DNA from: Oceanicella actignis
GTDB lineage: Bacteria > Pseudomonadota > Alphaproteobacteria > Rhodobacterales > Rhodobacteraceae
Assembly: GCF_008124525.1 (NCBI RefSeq)
Contig: NZ_VNHJ01000003.1
Span: 310,001-374,000 of the forward strand
DNA length: 64,000 bases
Reading direction: 5' to 3'
A program made the translations under genes and the position numbers. Numbering within the stretch: the first letter of the stretch is position 1; each line of letters begins with the position of its first letter. Of the stretch, positions 54,410-63,880 are shown in pieces. The notes below the pieces were generated by a model. It was not told the DNA's origin. It ran no database searches and saw only the letters and a program-made list of their open reading frames with translations.

Positions 54410-55567
54410 TCACTTGACCTCGCCGACCACCACCCATTTGCCGCCCTCGACCTTCGAGATGTAGACGGTCGTGTTGCCGACGTGCTTGTCGGGTCCGTAG
54501 CTGTAATTGGCGCCGAGGATGTGGTCGTAGCCCTCGAGCGACTCCATCGCGGCCTTGAAGCTTTCCACGGTCAGATCGCGCCCGGCCTTCTCGAGCGCCT
54601 TGACGAAGATCTCGGCCGACGAGCGGCCCAGCATCGCGCCCGTGCCCGGGAAGCTTTCGCCCGTCGCTTCGGTGTAGGACTTGACCCATGCGGCGACGAC
54701 GGGATCGTCCATGCGGCCCTCGAGATCGGTCCAGCCGGCGCCGGCGTAGAAGCCCTCGGTCACGCCGCCGGGCACCTTGGCGACCACGGTGTGGAAGGCC
54801 GCGGACGAGCCCACGAACTTGACGTCGTTCCAGCCGATCTTCTTGGCCGTGGCCACGGCGGTGATGACCTGCTTGAGCCCCAGCGCCACGGCGACGGTGT
54901 CGCAGCCGGCTGCCTGCAGCTTGCCCAGCGCGCCGACGAAATCGACCTCGTCGGGCTTGTGCGTGGTCTCGGCCGCATAGGTCAGACCGCGCGCGGCGGC
55001 CTCGTCCTTGGCGCCCTGGTGGATCTCTTCGCCGAAGTCCGAGGGGATGAACATGGTGCACACCGACTTGGCGCCCTCATGCTCGGCCATGTAGCCGATG
55101 GCCGCGCGCGTGCCGTCGTAATAGGACGAGGTGCCCACGAACTTCAGATCGGCCGGCTCCTGCAGCATCTGCCGCGCCGAGGACAGCGGCGAGATGTTCG
55201 GAATGCCCTTGCGGTCCAGGATCTTGAACGCGGCCAGGTTGTGCGGCGTGCCCAGCGACAGCAGCATGGCGAAGACCTTGTCGCGGTTGACCAGCTTGTT
55301 GACCGCCTGCACCGCCTTGGGCACCTGGTAGCCGTGATCCTCGACCACGAAGCGGATCTTGCGGCCATGCACGCCGCCCTTGGCGTTGACCTCGTCGAAA
55401 TAGAGCTGCGCGGCCTTGGTGGCGGGCGCGCCGAAGGCGGCGAAGGGGCCGCTCAGATCGGTGTGCGAGCCGATCACGATCTCGTCGTCGGTCACGCCCT
55501 GCGTCTCGGCCAGGACCGGCCCGGCGATCAGCGCGGCGGCCGCGGCTGCGGCGAAAATTCGTTTCAT
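54410..55567 (-). CDS. Liv-type ABC transporter substrate-binding protein
   Basis: A 385-residue periplasmic-binding protein (branched-chain-amino-acid family 5). Sec signal peptide cleaved near GPVLA-ET, then the family start EIVIGSHTDLSGPFAAFG, and GGVHGRKIRFVVEDHGYQ. It captures the substrate of the HMGF transporter. Last gene of the operon, followed by a strong hairpin. The presence of an acyl-CoA synthetase gene between the transporter and this gene suggests the substrate may be an organic acid that is then activated to CoA. ATG follows GGGAGAAC. Confidence 0.93.
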   Translation of the reverse strand: MKRIFAAAAAAALIAGPVLAETQGVTDDEIVIGSHTDLSGPFAAFGAPATKAAQLYFDEVNAKGGVHGRKIRFVVEDHGYQVPKAVQAVNKLVNRDKVFAMLLSLGTPHNLAAFKILDRKGIPNISPLSSARQMLQEPADLKFVGTSSYYDGTRAAIGYMAEHEGAKSVCTMFIPSDFGEEIHQGAKDEAAARGLTYAAETTHKPDEVDFVGALGKLQAAGCDTVAVALGLKQVITAVATAKKIGWNDVKFVGSSAAFHTVVAKVPGGVTEGFYAGAGWTDLEGRMDDPVVAAWVKSYTEATGESFPGTGAMLGRSSAEIFVKALEKAGRDLTVESFKAAMESLEGYDHILGANYSYGPDKHVGNTTVYISKVEGGKWVVVGEVK

Positions 55568-55592
55568 GCTTGTTCTCCCGTTGGACCTGCGC

Positions 55593-57458
55593 TCATTGCG
55601 CGCCATACATGTCGTCGATCAGCGCCTTGTGCTTCTTCTCCACGAAGCCGCGCTTGAGCTTCATGGTGGGTGTCAGCTCTTCGTCCTCGGCCGTCAGAAG
55701 GACGTCGATGAGACGGAAGTCCTTGATCTGCTCGACCCGGGCGAAGGCCTTGTTGACCTCGGCGATCTCGGCCGCGATCAGCTCGCGCACCTCGGGAGCG
55801 GCGCACAGCGAGGCGAAGTCGCTGAAGGGCACGCGCCGGTCCTGGGCGTATTTCTCGACGTTCTCCTGATCGATCATCACGAGGCACGTCAGATACTTGC
55901 GCCGGTCGCCGATCACCACCGCATCCGCGATGTAGGGGCTGAACTTGAGCCGGCTTTCGATCTCGGCGGGGGTGATGTTCTTGCCGCCCGCGGTGATGAT
56001 GATGTCCTTCATCCGGCCCGTGATGGTCAGCGCGCCGTCATTGCCCAGCCGGCCCACGTCGCCGGTGTGCAGCCAGCCCTCGGCGTCGATGGTTTCGGCG
56101 GTCTTGTCGGGCTTGTTCCAGTAGCCCTTGAAGACGTTCGGGCCGCGCACCAGGATCTCGCCCTCGGGCGAGATGCGGATCTCGGTGCCCGGCAGCGGCT
56201 TGCCCACCGTGCCGATCACGTTGTCCTCGAGCGTGTTGGCCGTGGCCACGCCCGAGGTCTCGGTCATGCCGTAGCCCTCGAGCAGCGGCACCCCCAGCGC
56301 GCCGAACCAGCGGATCAGCTCGGGCGAGATCGGCGCCGCGCCCGTCGTGCCCCGCCGCGCCCGGTCGAGCCCGATCAGCGCGCGCACGTTGCGCAGCGCC
56401 GCCCAGTCCCAGAAGGCCCGGCGCAGGCGCAGCATGGGCGGCAGCGGCTTGCCCTCTTCCTGCAGCCGCACCGCCTCGAGCCCGGTCTCGATCGCGCGGT
56501 CGAAGCACCAGCGCCCGAAGGCCGTCGCCTCGGAGCGCATGATGCGGATGCGCGAGTAGATCTTCTCCCAAAGGCGCGGCACGGCGGTGAACGAGTGGGG
56601 CGAGACCTCGCGCAGGTTGTCGAACACCGTCTCGGGGCTTTCGGCGAAGTTGACCACCACGCCCGCGGCCAGCGGGAACTCGACCGAGACCAGCCGCTCG
56701 AGCACATGGCACAGCGGCAGGAAGCACAAGAGCTCGTCCGTCTCGCGGAAGTCGAGGATCTCGAGCCCGGCGTGCAGCTGGTAGATCATGTTGCGATGGG
56801 TGATCATCGCGCCCTTGGGCGGCCCGGTGGTGCCCGAGGTGTAGATGAGCATCATCGTGTCCTCGGGGCGGGCCTTTTCCAGCTCTTCCTCGAAGCGGCG
56901 CGGCTGGTCCTGCAGCGCCTCGGCGCCCAGGCCCAGAAGCTCGTCATGGAACATGACCATGGGGTCCGAGAAGCCGCGCAGGCCCTCGCGCTCGAAGACG
57001 ATGACCTTGACCAGGGTGGGCATGCGGTCGCGCACCTCGAGCCACTTGTCGAGCTGCTCCTCGTTCTCGAGGAACAGGAAGCGCGAGCCGCTGTCGTTGA
57101 CCAGATAGGCCAGCTGCTCGGCGCTGTCGGTGGTGTAGACGCCGTTGGTCACGCCGCCCATGCACACGACGCCCATGTCGACGTAGAGCCACTCCTTGCG
57201 GTCCTCGGACAGGATCGAGACCACGTCGCCGCGCTCCATGCCCAGCCGCGCCAGCGCCAGGCCGATCAGGCGCGCGTTGTCGTAGTAGTCGTTCCACGAG
57301 AATTCGCGCCAGATTCCCAGCTCCTTCTCGCGGTGGGCGACGGCGTCGCCCTTGACGCGGCAGCGATGGGCGAACAGCCGCGCGATGGTGTCGCAGCCGT
57401 CCACCAGGATCGGCGCGTCGGGAGCGATGGCCGCGTCCGTGCGGGTTGCCTGGGTCAT
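55593..57458 (-). CDS. Long-chain acyl-CoA synthetase-like AMP-binding enzyme
   Basis: A 621-residue FadD-type enzyme, activating a carboxylic acid to its CoA ester. Motifs: A3 IYTSGTTGPPKGAMITH, A5 EGYGMTETSG, A7 WLHTGDVG, A8 RMKDIIITAGGKNITP. The C-terminal acid-base region is of the long FACL type (ending VEKKHKALIDDMY). It lies inside the Liv operon (livF 15 bp upstream, the binding protein 25 bp downstream), so it likely acts on the imported substrate. The ATG MTQATRT has GAGAGGG nine bases upstream; an ATG three codons earlier is alternative. Confidence 0.93.
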   Translation of the reverse strand: MTQATRTDAAIAPDAPILVDGCDTIARLFAHRCRVKGDAVAHREKELGIWREFSWNDYYDNARLIGLALARLGMERGDVVSILSEDRKEWLYVDMGVVCMGGVTNGVYTTDSAEQLAYLVNDSGSRFLFLENEEQLDKWLEVRDRMPTLVKVIVFEREGLRGFSDPMVMFHDELLGLGAEALQDQPRRFEEELEKARPEDTMMLIYTSGTTGPPKGAMITHRNMIYQLHAGLEILDFRETDELLCFLPLCHVLERLVSVEFPLAAGVVVNFAESPETVFDNLREVSPHSFTAVPRLWEKIYSRIRIMRSEATAFGRWCFDRAIETGLEAVRLQEEGKPLPPMLRLRRAFWDWAALRNVRALIGLDRARRGTTGAAPISPELIRWFGALGVPLLEGYGMTETSGVATANTLEDNVIGTVGKPLPGTEIRISPEGEILVRGPNVFKGYWNKPDKTAETIDAEGWLHTGDVGRLGNDGALTITGRMKDIIITAGGKNITPAEIESRLKFSPYIADAVVIGDRRKYLTCLVMIDQENVEKYAQDRRVPFSDFASLCAAPEVRELIAAEIAEVNKAFARVEQIKDFRLIDVLLTAEDEELTPTMKLKRGFVEKKHKALIDDMYGAQ

Positions 57459-57472
57459 GTCGTTCATCCCTC

Positions 57473-58300
57473 TCACCGCCACGACTTCTTGCGCTTCCAG
57501 CGCTTCTGGCCGCGCGGCGCGGCGCCGGCGTGCCCGCCCAGGTAGAATTCCTGGATGTCCTCCGAGGCCAGCAGGCGCTCGGACGGGCCGGCCATGACCA
57601 CGCGCCCCAGCTCCAGCACATAGCCGTAATGGGCCGCGCGCAGCGCGACGTTGGCGTTCTGCTCGACCAGCAGCATGGTCACGCCCTGCTCGCGGTTCAG
57701 CCGCCGGATGATGGCGAAGATCTCCTTGACCAGCAGCGGCGACAGGCCCAGCGAGGGCTCGTCCAGCAGCATCACCCGCGGGCGCGCCATCAGGCCGCGG
57801 CCGATGGCCAGCATCTGCTGCTGTCCGCCCGACAGCGTGCCCGCCGGCTGGCCGCGCCGCTCGCGCAGGATGGGGAAATAGCCGTAGACCATCTCCATGT
57901 CCGCGCGGATCGCCTCGGCCCCGTCGCGGCGCGTGTAGGCGCCCATGAACAGGTTCTCCTCGACGGTGAGGAAGGGGAACACCTCGCGCCCCTCGGGCAC
58001 ATGGGCCACGCCCGCGCGCACGATCTGGTCGGGCTCGAGCCCCGAGATCACGCGCCCCTCGAGCAGCACCTCGCCCTTCTCTGGGTCCATCACGCCCGAG
58101 ATCGTGCGCATGAGCGTCGTCTTGCCCGCGCCGTTCGCCCCCAGGATGGTGACGATGCGGCCCTTGGGCACCTCGATCGAGACGCCGCGGATGGCCATGA
58201 TCGGGCCGTAGAAGCACTCGACGTTGCGCAGCTCGAGCACCGGCGCCTGATCGGCGGCGGCGGCCTGCGGGCGAGCGGGAGTCGCGACCGGGGCGCTCAT
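57473..58300 (-). CDS. livF: ABC transporter ATP-binding protein LivF
   Basis: A 275-residue ATPase of the branched-chain amino-acid family. Walker A GANGAGKTTLMRT, signature LSGGQQQMLAIGRGLMA, Walker B VMLLDEPSLGLSP. It ends in a basic tail. Its ATG overlaps the livG stop (ATGA). Powers uptake together with LivG. Confidence 0.95.
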   Translation of the reverse strand: MSAPVATPARPQAAAADQAPVLELRNVECFYGPIMAIRGVSIEVPKGRIVTILGANGAGKTTLMRTISGVMDPEKGEVLLEGRVISGLEPDQIVRAGVAHVPEGREVFPFLTVEENLFMGAYTRRDGAEAIRADMEMVYGYFPILRERRGQPAGTLSGGQQQMLAIGRGLMARPRVMLLDEPSLGLSPLLVKEIFAIIRRLNREQGVTMLLVEQNANVALRAAHYGYVLELGRVVMAGPSERLLASEDIQEFYLGGHAGAAPRGQKRWKRKKSWR

Positions 58301-59085
58301 GCCGCCTCTCCTTCGTTCTCGTCGTCCGGGGCGCCCAGATAGGCCTCGATCACGCGCGGATCGGACTGCACCTCCTGCGGGGTTCCCAGCGCCAGCGGCC
58401 GGCCGTCGGCCAGCGCCAGAACGCGGTCGGACACCTGGTTGACCAGGCTCATGTCATGCTCGACCATCAGGATCGTCAGCCCCATGTCCTTGTTCATGTC
58501 CTGGATCCAGAAGACCAGATCCTGCGTCTCCTCGACCGAAAGGCCCGAGGCGGGCTCGTCCAGCAGCAGCAGCTTGGGCTGGGAGGCCAGGCCCCGCGCC
58601 ACCTCGACGATCTTGCGCACGCCGTAGGGCAGGCCCGCGATCATCTTGTCGCGGTAGGGCTGCAGGTCGAGAAAGTCGATCACCTCCTCGACGCGGCGGC
58701 GGTGGCGCAGCTCTTCGCGGCGCACGCGCGGCAGGAAGAACATGTCCTCGAGCCAGTGGGTGCGCCGGCGCGAATGGCGCCCGACCAGAAGGTTCTGCAG
58801 CACGGTCGAGTGCTCGAACAGCTCGATGTTCTGGAAGGTGCGCGCGATGCCCAGCGGCGCGATCTGGTCGGGCCGCATGCGCGTGATGTCTTGCCCGTCG
58901 AAGACGATGCTGCCGCCGGTCGGCTGGTAGAAGCGCGAGATGAGGTTGAAGATGGTCGACTTGCCCGCCCCGTTCGGGCCGACGATGGTGAAGACCTCGC
59001 CCTCCTCGACGTCGAAGCTGACGCCGTCCACGGCCTTGACGCCGCCAAACGAGATGGACAGGTCGCGGACCGAAAGAAGGCTCAT
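58297..59085 (-). CDS. livG: ABC transporter ATP-binding protein LivG
   Basis: A 262-residue ATPase: Walker A GPNGAGKSTIFNL, Q loop IARTFQNIELF, Walker B LLLLDEPASGLS, H loop VEHDM. The signature region reads LPYGVRKIVEVARGLA, the usual LivG variant. Start overlaps the livM stop by four bases; stop overlaps livF. Second ATPase of the transporter. Confidence 0.95.
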   Translation of the reverse strand: MSLLSVRDLSISFGGVKAVDGVSFDVEEGEVFTIVGPNGAGKSTIFNLISRFYQPTGGSIVFDGQDITRMRPDQIAPLGIARTFQNIELFEHSTVLQNLLVGRHSRRRTHWLEDMFFLPRVRREELRHRRRVEEVIDFLDLQPYRDKMIAGLPYGVRKIVEVARGLASQPKLLLLDEPASGLSVEETQDLVFWIQDMNKDMGLTILMVEHDMSLVNQVSDRVLALADGRPLALGTPQEVQSDPRVIEAYLGAPDDENEGEAA

Positions 59086-60182
59086 TTCATCCGCTCCGTC
59101 TTGAGGAAGCTCTTGTGCCGCTTGAACATGTCCTTGCGGTAGAGCGGGAACAGCTCGAAGAAGGTGCGGATCTTGAGCCAGCGTCCGTAAAGGCCGGTCG
59201 GCTCGATCAGGATGAAGGCGATCAGCACCAGGGCGAAGACGCCCGTGTCGAGGCCGGGGATCGAGGCGTTGCCCGCGCCCATCAGCTCGGCGACCTGCTC
59301 GCGCAGGCGCACGATGGCCTGCGGCAGGAACACCACCACGATCGCGCCCAGATACGCCCCGTGGATCGAGCCGAGCCCGCCGATGGTGACCATCAGCAGC
59401 ATCTGCACCGAGATCAGCACCAGGAAGGCTTCGTAGTTGAACGCTCCGAGGAAATGCGCCAGCAGCGCCCCCGCAAGCCCGGTGAAGAAGCACGACAGCC
59501 CGAAGGCCAGCGTCTTGTAGCGCGCCACGTTCACGCCCATGGCGCGGGCCGAGACCTCGGAATCGCGGATGGCGACGAAGGCGCGCCCGGTGGGCGAGCG
59601 CAGGATGTTGAGGTAGATGAGATTGACCGCGATCAGCGCCGCCAGGCACAGCCAGTAGAAGGGCCGCCCGCCATCGGCGTAGCGGTCGATGTCGGTCCCC
59701 AGCAGCGTGATCGAGGGCGCATAGACGCCGCCGATGCCGCCGGTGAAGTCCTCGAGCAGGATGATCACGTCCTCGGTGATGATCCCCACCGCCAGGGTGG
59801 CGATGGCCAGGTAGATGCCGCTCATCTTCAGGGCCGGCACCGCGATCAGCGCGCCGACCACGCCGGCGAAGAGCCCCGCCAGCGGGAACGAGATCGGGAA
59901 CGGCACGCCGCGCTCGGCCAGCCACACCTCCATGTAGGCGCCGCAGGCCAGGAAGGCGGCATGCCCCAGGCTCGGCTGGCCCGTGTGCCCGGCCAGCAGC
60001 ATCAGCCCCAGCCCCGCCAGCGCCCAGATGAGCATGAGCGTCAGCTCACCCAGCATGTATTCGTCCAGAAGGTAGGGCGCCGCCGCCGCCAGCAGCGCCA
60101 GAAGCCCGTACCAGCCCGCCTTGGCGCGGTCCTCGAAGATGCGGATGTCCTGCTCGTAGGAGGTCTTGAAATGGAACTTCAT
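59082..60182 (-). CDS. livM: Branched-chain amino-acid-type ABC permease LivM
   Basis: A 366-residue inner-membrane protein with about nine or ten helices and the Liv permease signature GHTGQPSLGHAAFLACGAY plus the ATPase-docking EAA-like segment TGRAFVAIRDSEVSARAMGV. Longer than usual at the C-terminus by a soluble tail (YRKDMFKRHKSF). Gap to livH is four bases. Confidence 0.95.
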   Translation of the reverse strand: MKFHFKTSYEQDIRIFEDRAKAGWYGLLALLAAAAPYLLDEYMLGELTLMLIWALAGLGLMLLAGHTGQPSLGHAAFLACGAYMEVWLAERGVPFPISFPLAGLFAGVVGALIAVPALKMSGIYLAIATLAVGIITEDVIILLEDFTGGIGGVYAPSITLLGTDIDRYADGGRPFYWLCLAALIAVNLIYLNILRSPTGRAFVAIRDSEVSARAMGVNVARYKTLAFGLSCFFTGLAGALLAHFLGAFNYEAFLVLISVQMLLMVTIGGLGSIHGAYLGAIVVVFLPQAIVRLREQVAELMGAGNASIPGLDTGVFALVLIAFILIEPTGLYGRWLKIRTFFELFPLYRKDMFKRHKSFLKTERMK

Positions 60183-60186
60183 GCCG

Positions 60187-61062
60187 TCAGACCTTCTTCT
60201 GGGCGAACTGGGCGAACAGCCCGTTGGGCCGCAGCACCAGCACCAGCAGCATGATGGCGTAGGGCGCGATCTGGCTGTATCCGGCCGCGCCGTAGCGGGC
60301 GGCGAAGGTCTCGACCAGGCCGATCAGCAGCCCGCCCAGCAGCGCGCCCGGCAGCGAGCCGAAGCCCCCGATCACCGCCGCCGCGAAGGCCTTGATGCCC
60401 AGAAGCCCGGCGCTGGGATCGATCGAGCCCTTGGCCGCGAACAGCACCCCCGCCACCGTCGCCAGCATCCCCGACAGCGCCCAGATCATCGACGAGACGC
60501 GCTTGACCGGCACGCCCACGTAATAGGCCGCCAGCTGGTTCTGCGAGGCCGCCTGCATGGCGATGCCCAGCTTGGTGCGCGCGAAGAACAGGTAGAGCAG
60601 CAGCGTCAGCGCCGCCGTGGCGAGAATCACGAAGGCCTCGTCATAGCCGACCGAGACCGGGCCCAGCTCGAACTGGCGCCCCGCCATGGGGGTCTGCAGC
60701 GTCTGCGGCTCGTGCCCCCAGATCACGCCGGCCACGAAGCGCAGCACGAAGCCCAGCGCGATGGTCAGGATGACGACGGCGAATTGCGGCTGGCCGAACA
60801 GGCGACGGATGATCGCGACCTCGATCGCCCAGGAGATCGCGCCCATCAGAACCACGGCCAGCGCAAGGCCGAGCGCGAAGGGCAGCCCCCAGCGATCCTC
60901 GTTGACCGCCTGGAGGGCGATGAAGGCGCCCAGCATCATCATGTCGCCCTGGGCGAAGTTCACCGCCTCGGTGGCCTTGTAGATGAGCACGAATCCCAGG
61001 GCCACGAGCCCATAGACGCACCCATTGGCGATCCCGCCGACGAGCAGTTGCGAGAAGTCCAC
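60187..61062 (-). CDS. livH: Branched-chain amino-acid-type ABC permease LivH
   Basis: A 291-residue inner-membrane protein with about eight helices; typical opening LLVGGIANGCVYGLVALGF and the signature AVNFAQGDMMMLGAF, and coupling region GIAMQAASQNQLAAYYVGV. It starts with GTG, preceded by GGGAGG. First gene of the operon; a hairpin in its 5' untranslated region (61081-61102) lies just ahead of the ribosome-binding site. Confidence 0.95.
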   Translation of the reverse strand: MDFSQLLVGGIANGCVYGLVALGFVLIYKATEAVNFAQGDMMMLGAFIALQAVNEDRWGLPFALGLALAVVLMGAISWAIEVAIIRRLFGQPQFAVVILTIALGFVLRFVAGVIWGHEPQTLQTPMAGRQFELGPVSVGYDEAFVILATAALTLLLYLFFARTKLGIAMQAASQNQLAAYYVGVPVKRVSSMIWALSGMLATVAGVLFAAKGSIDPSAGLLGIKAFAAAVIGGFGSLPGALLGGLLIGLVETFAARYGAAGYSQIAPYAIMLLVLVLRPNGLFAQFAQKKV

Positions 61063-61904
61063 GCATTCCTCCCTGTCGCGCCGCGGGGTTCCGGCCCCGC
61101 GGTCGTTCGTGTTGCGAAACGATGTTCCGCGTTCATGTCAGACGATAGCGAAGTTGCGCCGCGCGTCCAGAGGGTTTCGCCGCCCCGTCGGCCAGTTTCT
61201 TGCGCGCGCCGCTTCCGCGGGCGGTGCAAAGGCGGCGACGCCGCCGCCTGAACCTGCTCCTCGGCGTCATGTTGGGCGGTTTCCGCCCGCCGGTCAAGCG
61301 ATCGGCCCGATGCGCCGCCCGATGTGCCGCCCGGTGCGCCGCGCGCGCTGGCCGCCGACCCGCTCTCGCCCCCTCGCCCGCCCCGCCCGATCCGGGCGGC
61401 GCGCCAGCCGCGGCCCCTGGCGCGTTCCCATCGCCGCGCCCCCCGCCTCATGCGGCGTTGCGCATGCCCTTGGCCGCGCTCCTGCCCGCGCCGCGCGGCG
61501 GCGGCCCGGCACGCCTCGCTTGCCCGCGTCCGAGCGCAGGAGGGGCCGCCATCGCCCCGCCGGGCCCGACCCGATGGCCGGCCTCCGCCGCTTCGCGTCC
61601 ATCGGCGGCCGACCCTATCCCCGCAAGCGCCAAGGCCCCGCCGCGCCGCCCCCGGTGGCCGCCGGCCCATGACGGCGCCGCTGCGCCGCGCACGCCCCTC
61701 GCCCGCCGCCCTCGCCCGCCCCGCTCGCTCGGCCGCCATCTGCGCGCGCCCGTCCCCGGCCCCTCGCCCCGGTCCCTCGCCCCGGTCCCCGCCCCCTCGC
61801 CCTGCACCGCGCCCCCGCGCGCTGGCGCCGCGGGCGCGGCGACGCTATGTTTCCTGAACGCCCGCCTCGGCTCAGCGCCCGGGCCGCAAAGCGAGTCGAC
61901 GACG
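61063..61904. other. Gene-free spacer upstream of the Liv operon
   Basis: 842 bp of GC-rich sequence between livH (minus) and the DUF2927 genes (plus); no credible gene. It contains the livH leader hairpin and the ribosome-binding GGGAGG, and a C/G-rich tandem stretch around 61755-61820 with repeats of CCTCGCCCCGGTCC-like units. Somewhat AT-richer sequence at 61107-61160 may hold the livH promoter. Confidence 0.5.
61081..61102 (-). promoter_or_regulatory. Hairpin in the livH leader
   Basis: Perfect 8-bp stem CCGCGGGG/CCCCGCGG with a 6-nt loop, 18 bp upstream of the GTG. It may set translation or transcription attenuation of the operon, or be a simple stem; no leader peptide was identified. 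Confidence 0.4.
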
Positions 61905-63077
61905 ATGACGCATCCAGCCAGGCGGCGCCGCGCCGCCCTTTCGGCCCTTGCGCCCGCCCGCGCCCCGGCGCCCGGCCGCGCGGCGCAGCCCCGCCGCCCG
62001 GCAAGGCCCCGCCTTTCGTCGCGCGCGGCCAGGCTGTGCGCCGCGGCGGCGCTGGCGGCGCTGGCGGGCGGATGCGCGCAGAGCCTGGCCGACCGCTACG
62101 CCGCGCTCGAGCGCGCGCATGTGCGCCAGGGGCTGCTCAGGCTCGACCGCGACCCGGCCGACGCGCCCTTCGACGCCGAGGATCTGGCGCGCGATTTCGA
62201 GCGCATCGCCTTTCACAAGGAATTCGCCGACGGCCCGGGCCTGATCGCCGCGCCGACCCCGACGCAGCTCATCAAGTGGGACGGCGAGGTGACGTGGACG
62301 CTGACCGGCGACGGCGTGCGCGAGGACGACCGCCGCGCCTTTCGCGCGCTGACCGCGCGCCTCTCGGCGCTGACCGGGCTGCGCTTTTCCGAACGCCCCG
62401 CGCCAGACACGTCCGCGCCAGACACGCCCGCGCCCGGCGCGTCCTCGCCCGATCAGCCGCCGGCCCGGGGCGGCCGCGCGCCCGATGAAGACGCGCAGGA
62501 CGAGGGCGCGCGGGTCATGATCCTGATCGCGGGGCCCGAGCTGCGTCGCGCCGCGGGAATCCTGGCCGCCGGCATGCCCGGCAACATGGACGCCATCGCC
62601 GCCTGGGCGCGCGACGACAGCTATCCTTGCGTCGGCCAGGTCGGCTGGCGCGGCGAGGGCCCCGGGCGCGACCAGCGCGCCATCGTCGCCATCAAGGCCG
62701 AGACGGCGGGCCGTCTGCGCCTGAGCTGCATTCACGAGGAGCTGACCCAGATCCTGGGGCTGGTGAACGACGACCCCGAGGCGCGGCCCTCGATCTTCAA
62801 CGACGATCAGGAATTCGCGGCCCTCACCCGGCATGACGAGCTGTTGCTGCGCATCCTCTACGACCCGCGGCTGCGCCACGGCATGACGGCCGAAGAGGGC
62901 ATGCCCATCGTGCGCCGCATCATCGCCGAGCTTGCGGCCGCCGGCGAGGTCGCGCCCGCCCGCCATTCGGCCGCCCGCGATAGGGCCGCCCAGGATTTCG
63001 GCGCCCGGCGTTTCGACGCCCAGGCCGCGCCGGGCGCCGCGCTGCGCCCAGGCGCGGGGCCGAGGGCGCGCGCATGA
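61905..63077 (+). CDS. DUF2927 lipoprotein
   Basis: A 390-residue lipoprotein. The lipobox ALAGGC with Cys about residue 60 follows an unusually long N-terminus, so the true start may be later. The DUF2927 core shows SCIHEELTQILGLVNDD (conserved HEExxQxLG), SIFNDDQEFAALTRHDELLL and ILYDPRLRHGM. The family is of unknown activity; the HEE motif may be a metal site. The middle (about 150-190) has a low-complexity APDTSAPDTPAP insert. Its stop overlaps the next start (ATGA). Confidence 0.8.
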   Translation: MTHPARRRRAALSALAPARAPAPGRAAQPRRPARPRLSSRAARLCAAAALAALAGGCAQSLADRYAALERAHVRQGLLRLDRDPADAPFDAEDLARDFERIAFHKEFADGPGLIAAPTPTQLIKWDGEVTWTLTGDGVREDDRRAFRALTARLSALTGLRFSERPAPDTSAPDTPAPGASSPDQPPARGGRAPDEDAQDEGARVMILIAGPELRRAAGILAAGMPGNMDAIAAWARDDSYPCVGQVGWRGEGPGRDQRAIVAIKAETAGRLRLSCIHEELTQILGLVNDDPEARPSIFNDDQEFAALTRHDELLLRILYDPRLRHGMTAEEGMPIVRRIIAELAAAGEVAPARHSAARDRAAQDFGARRFDAQAAPGAALRPGAGPRARA

Positions 63078-63880
63078 CCGGCCGGGCCGCGACGCTGGCG
63101 GCGGCGGTCGCCCTGGCGCTCGCGGGCTGCACGGCGCAGAATGGGCAATACGCCCGGCGCGGCGCGCCCGAAGCTTCTCGCCAGGGGCCGGCGCTGTTCG
63201 CAGCCTTCGCGGCGGCGACCGGGGCCGATGCCGAGGCGGCCGGAACCGAAGGCGCGCGCGGCGCCGACGCGCCCGCGCAGACGCTGCGCAAGTGGCAAGG
63301 GCCCGCCCGCGTCGCCTTCCATGGCGCGCCCGAGGCGCAGGATGTCGAAGCCGCGCGCGCGGCCATGGCGCGCCTGCGCCGCCTGACCCGACTGGACCTG
63401 CGCTCGGCCGATGGCGAACAGGCCGAGATCCGCATCTTCGTCCTGCCGCCCGAGCTGCGCCGCGCCCTTGCCGCGCAAATGGCGGCCACGGGCGACGCGC
63501 GCGCCGCCGCCTCGTCCTTCGGCCGGTGGCTGAGCGGCGCGCCCGGCGCAGGCCCCTGCGCGTCGCTGGCCGAAGAGGCCCCCGGCGCGCCCCGCGGCGC
63601 GCTGGGGCGCGCGGTGATCGGCGTCGCGGCCGAGGCCCCCGCCCGGACCCGCGCCGCCTGCCTCGAGGACGGGCTGAGCGCCGCGCTCGGGCTGGATTTC
63701 GCGCGCGTCTCGCCGCCTCCCGACCGGCCGACGCGCGCGGCGCTCCTGCGCCTTCTTTACCGCCCTGCCCTGCGCGCGGGCATGCCGCGCGCGCAGGCGC
63801 TGCGCCTGGTGCGGAGGATGACCGAGAACGTGCGCGACTTCGACCCGGCGCCGCGCGCGGGCGCCGCGCCGCACTCATGA
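63074..63880 (+). CDS. Diverged DUF2927-like lipoprotein
   Basis: A 268-residue lipoprotein with lipobox LALAGC (Cys about residue 19). The second half is a degenerate copy of the upstream gene's domain: at the position of HEELTQ it reads LEDGLSAALGL, so the conserved His is absent. A partner or decoy of the upstream protein is possible. Cysteines near 156 and 195 are unique. Overlaps both neighbours by four bases. Confidence 0.72.
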   Translation: MTGRAATLAAAVALALAGCTAQNGQYARRGAPEASRQGPALFAAFAAATGADAEAAGTEGARGADAPAQTLRKWQGPARVAFHGAPEAQDVEAARAAMARLRRLTRLDLRSADGEQAEIRIFVLPPELRRALAAQMAATGDARAAASSFGRWLSGAPGAGPCASLAEEAPGAPRGALGRAVIGVAAEAPARTRAACLEDGLSAALGLDFARVSPPPDRPTRAALLRLLYRPALRAGMPRAQALRLVRRMTENVRDFDPAPRAGAAPHS

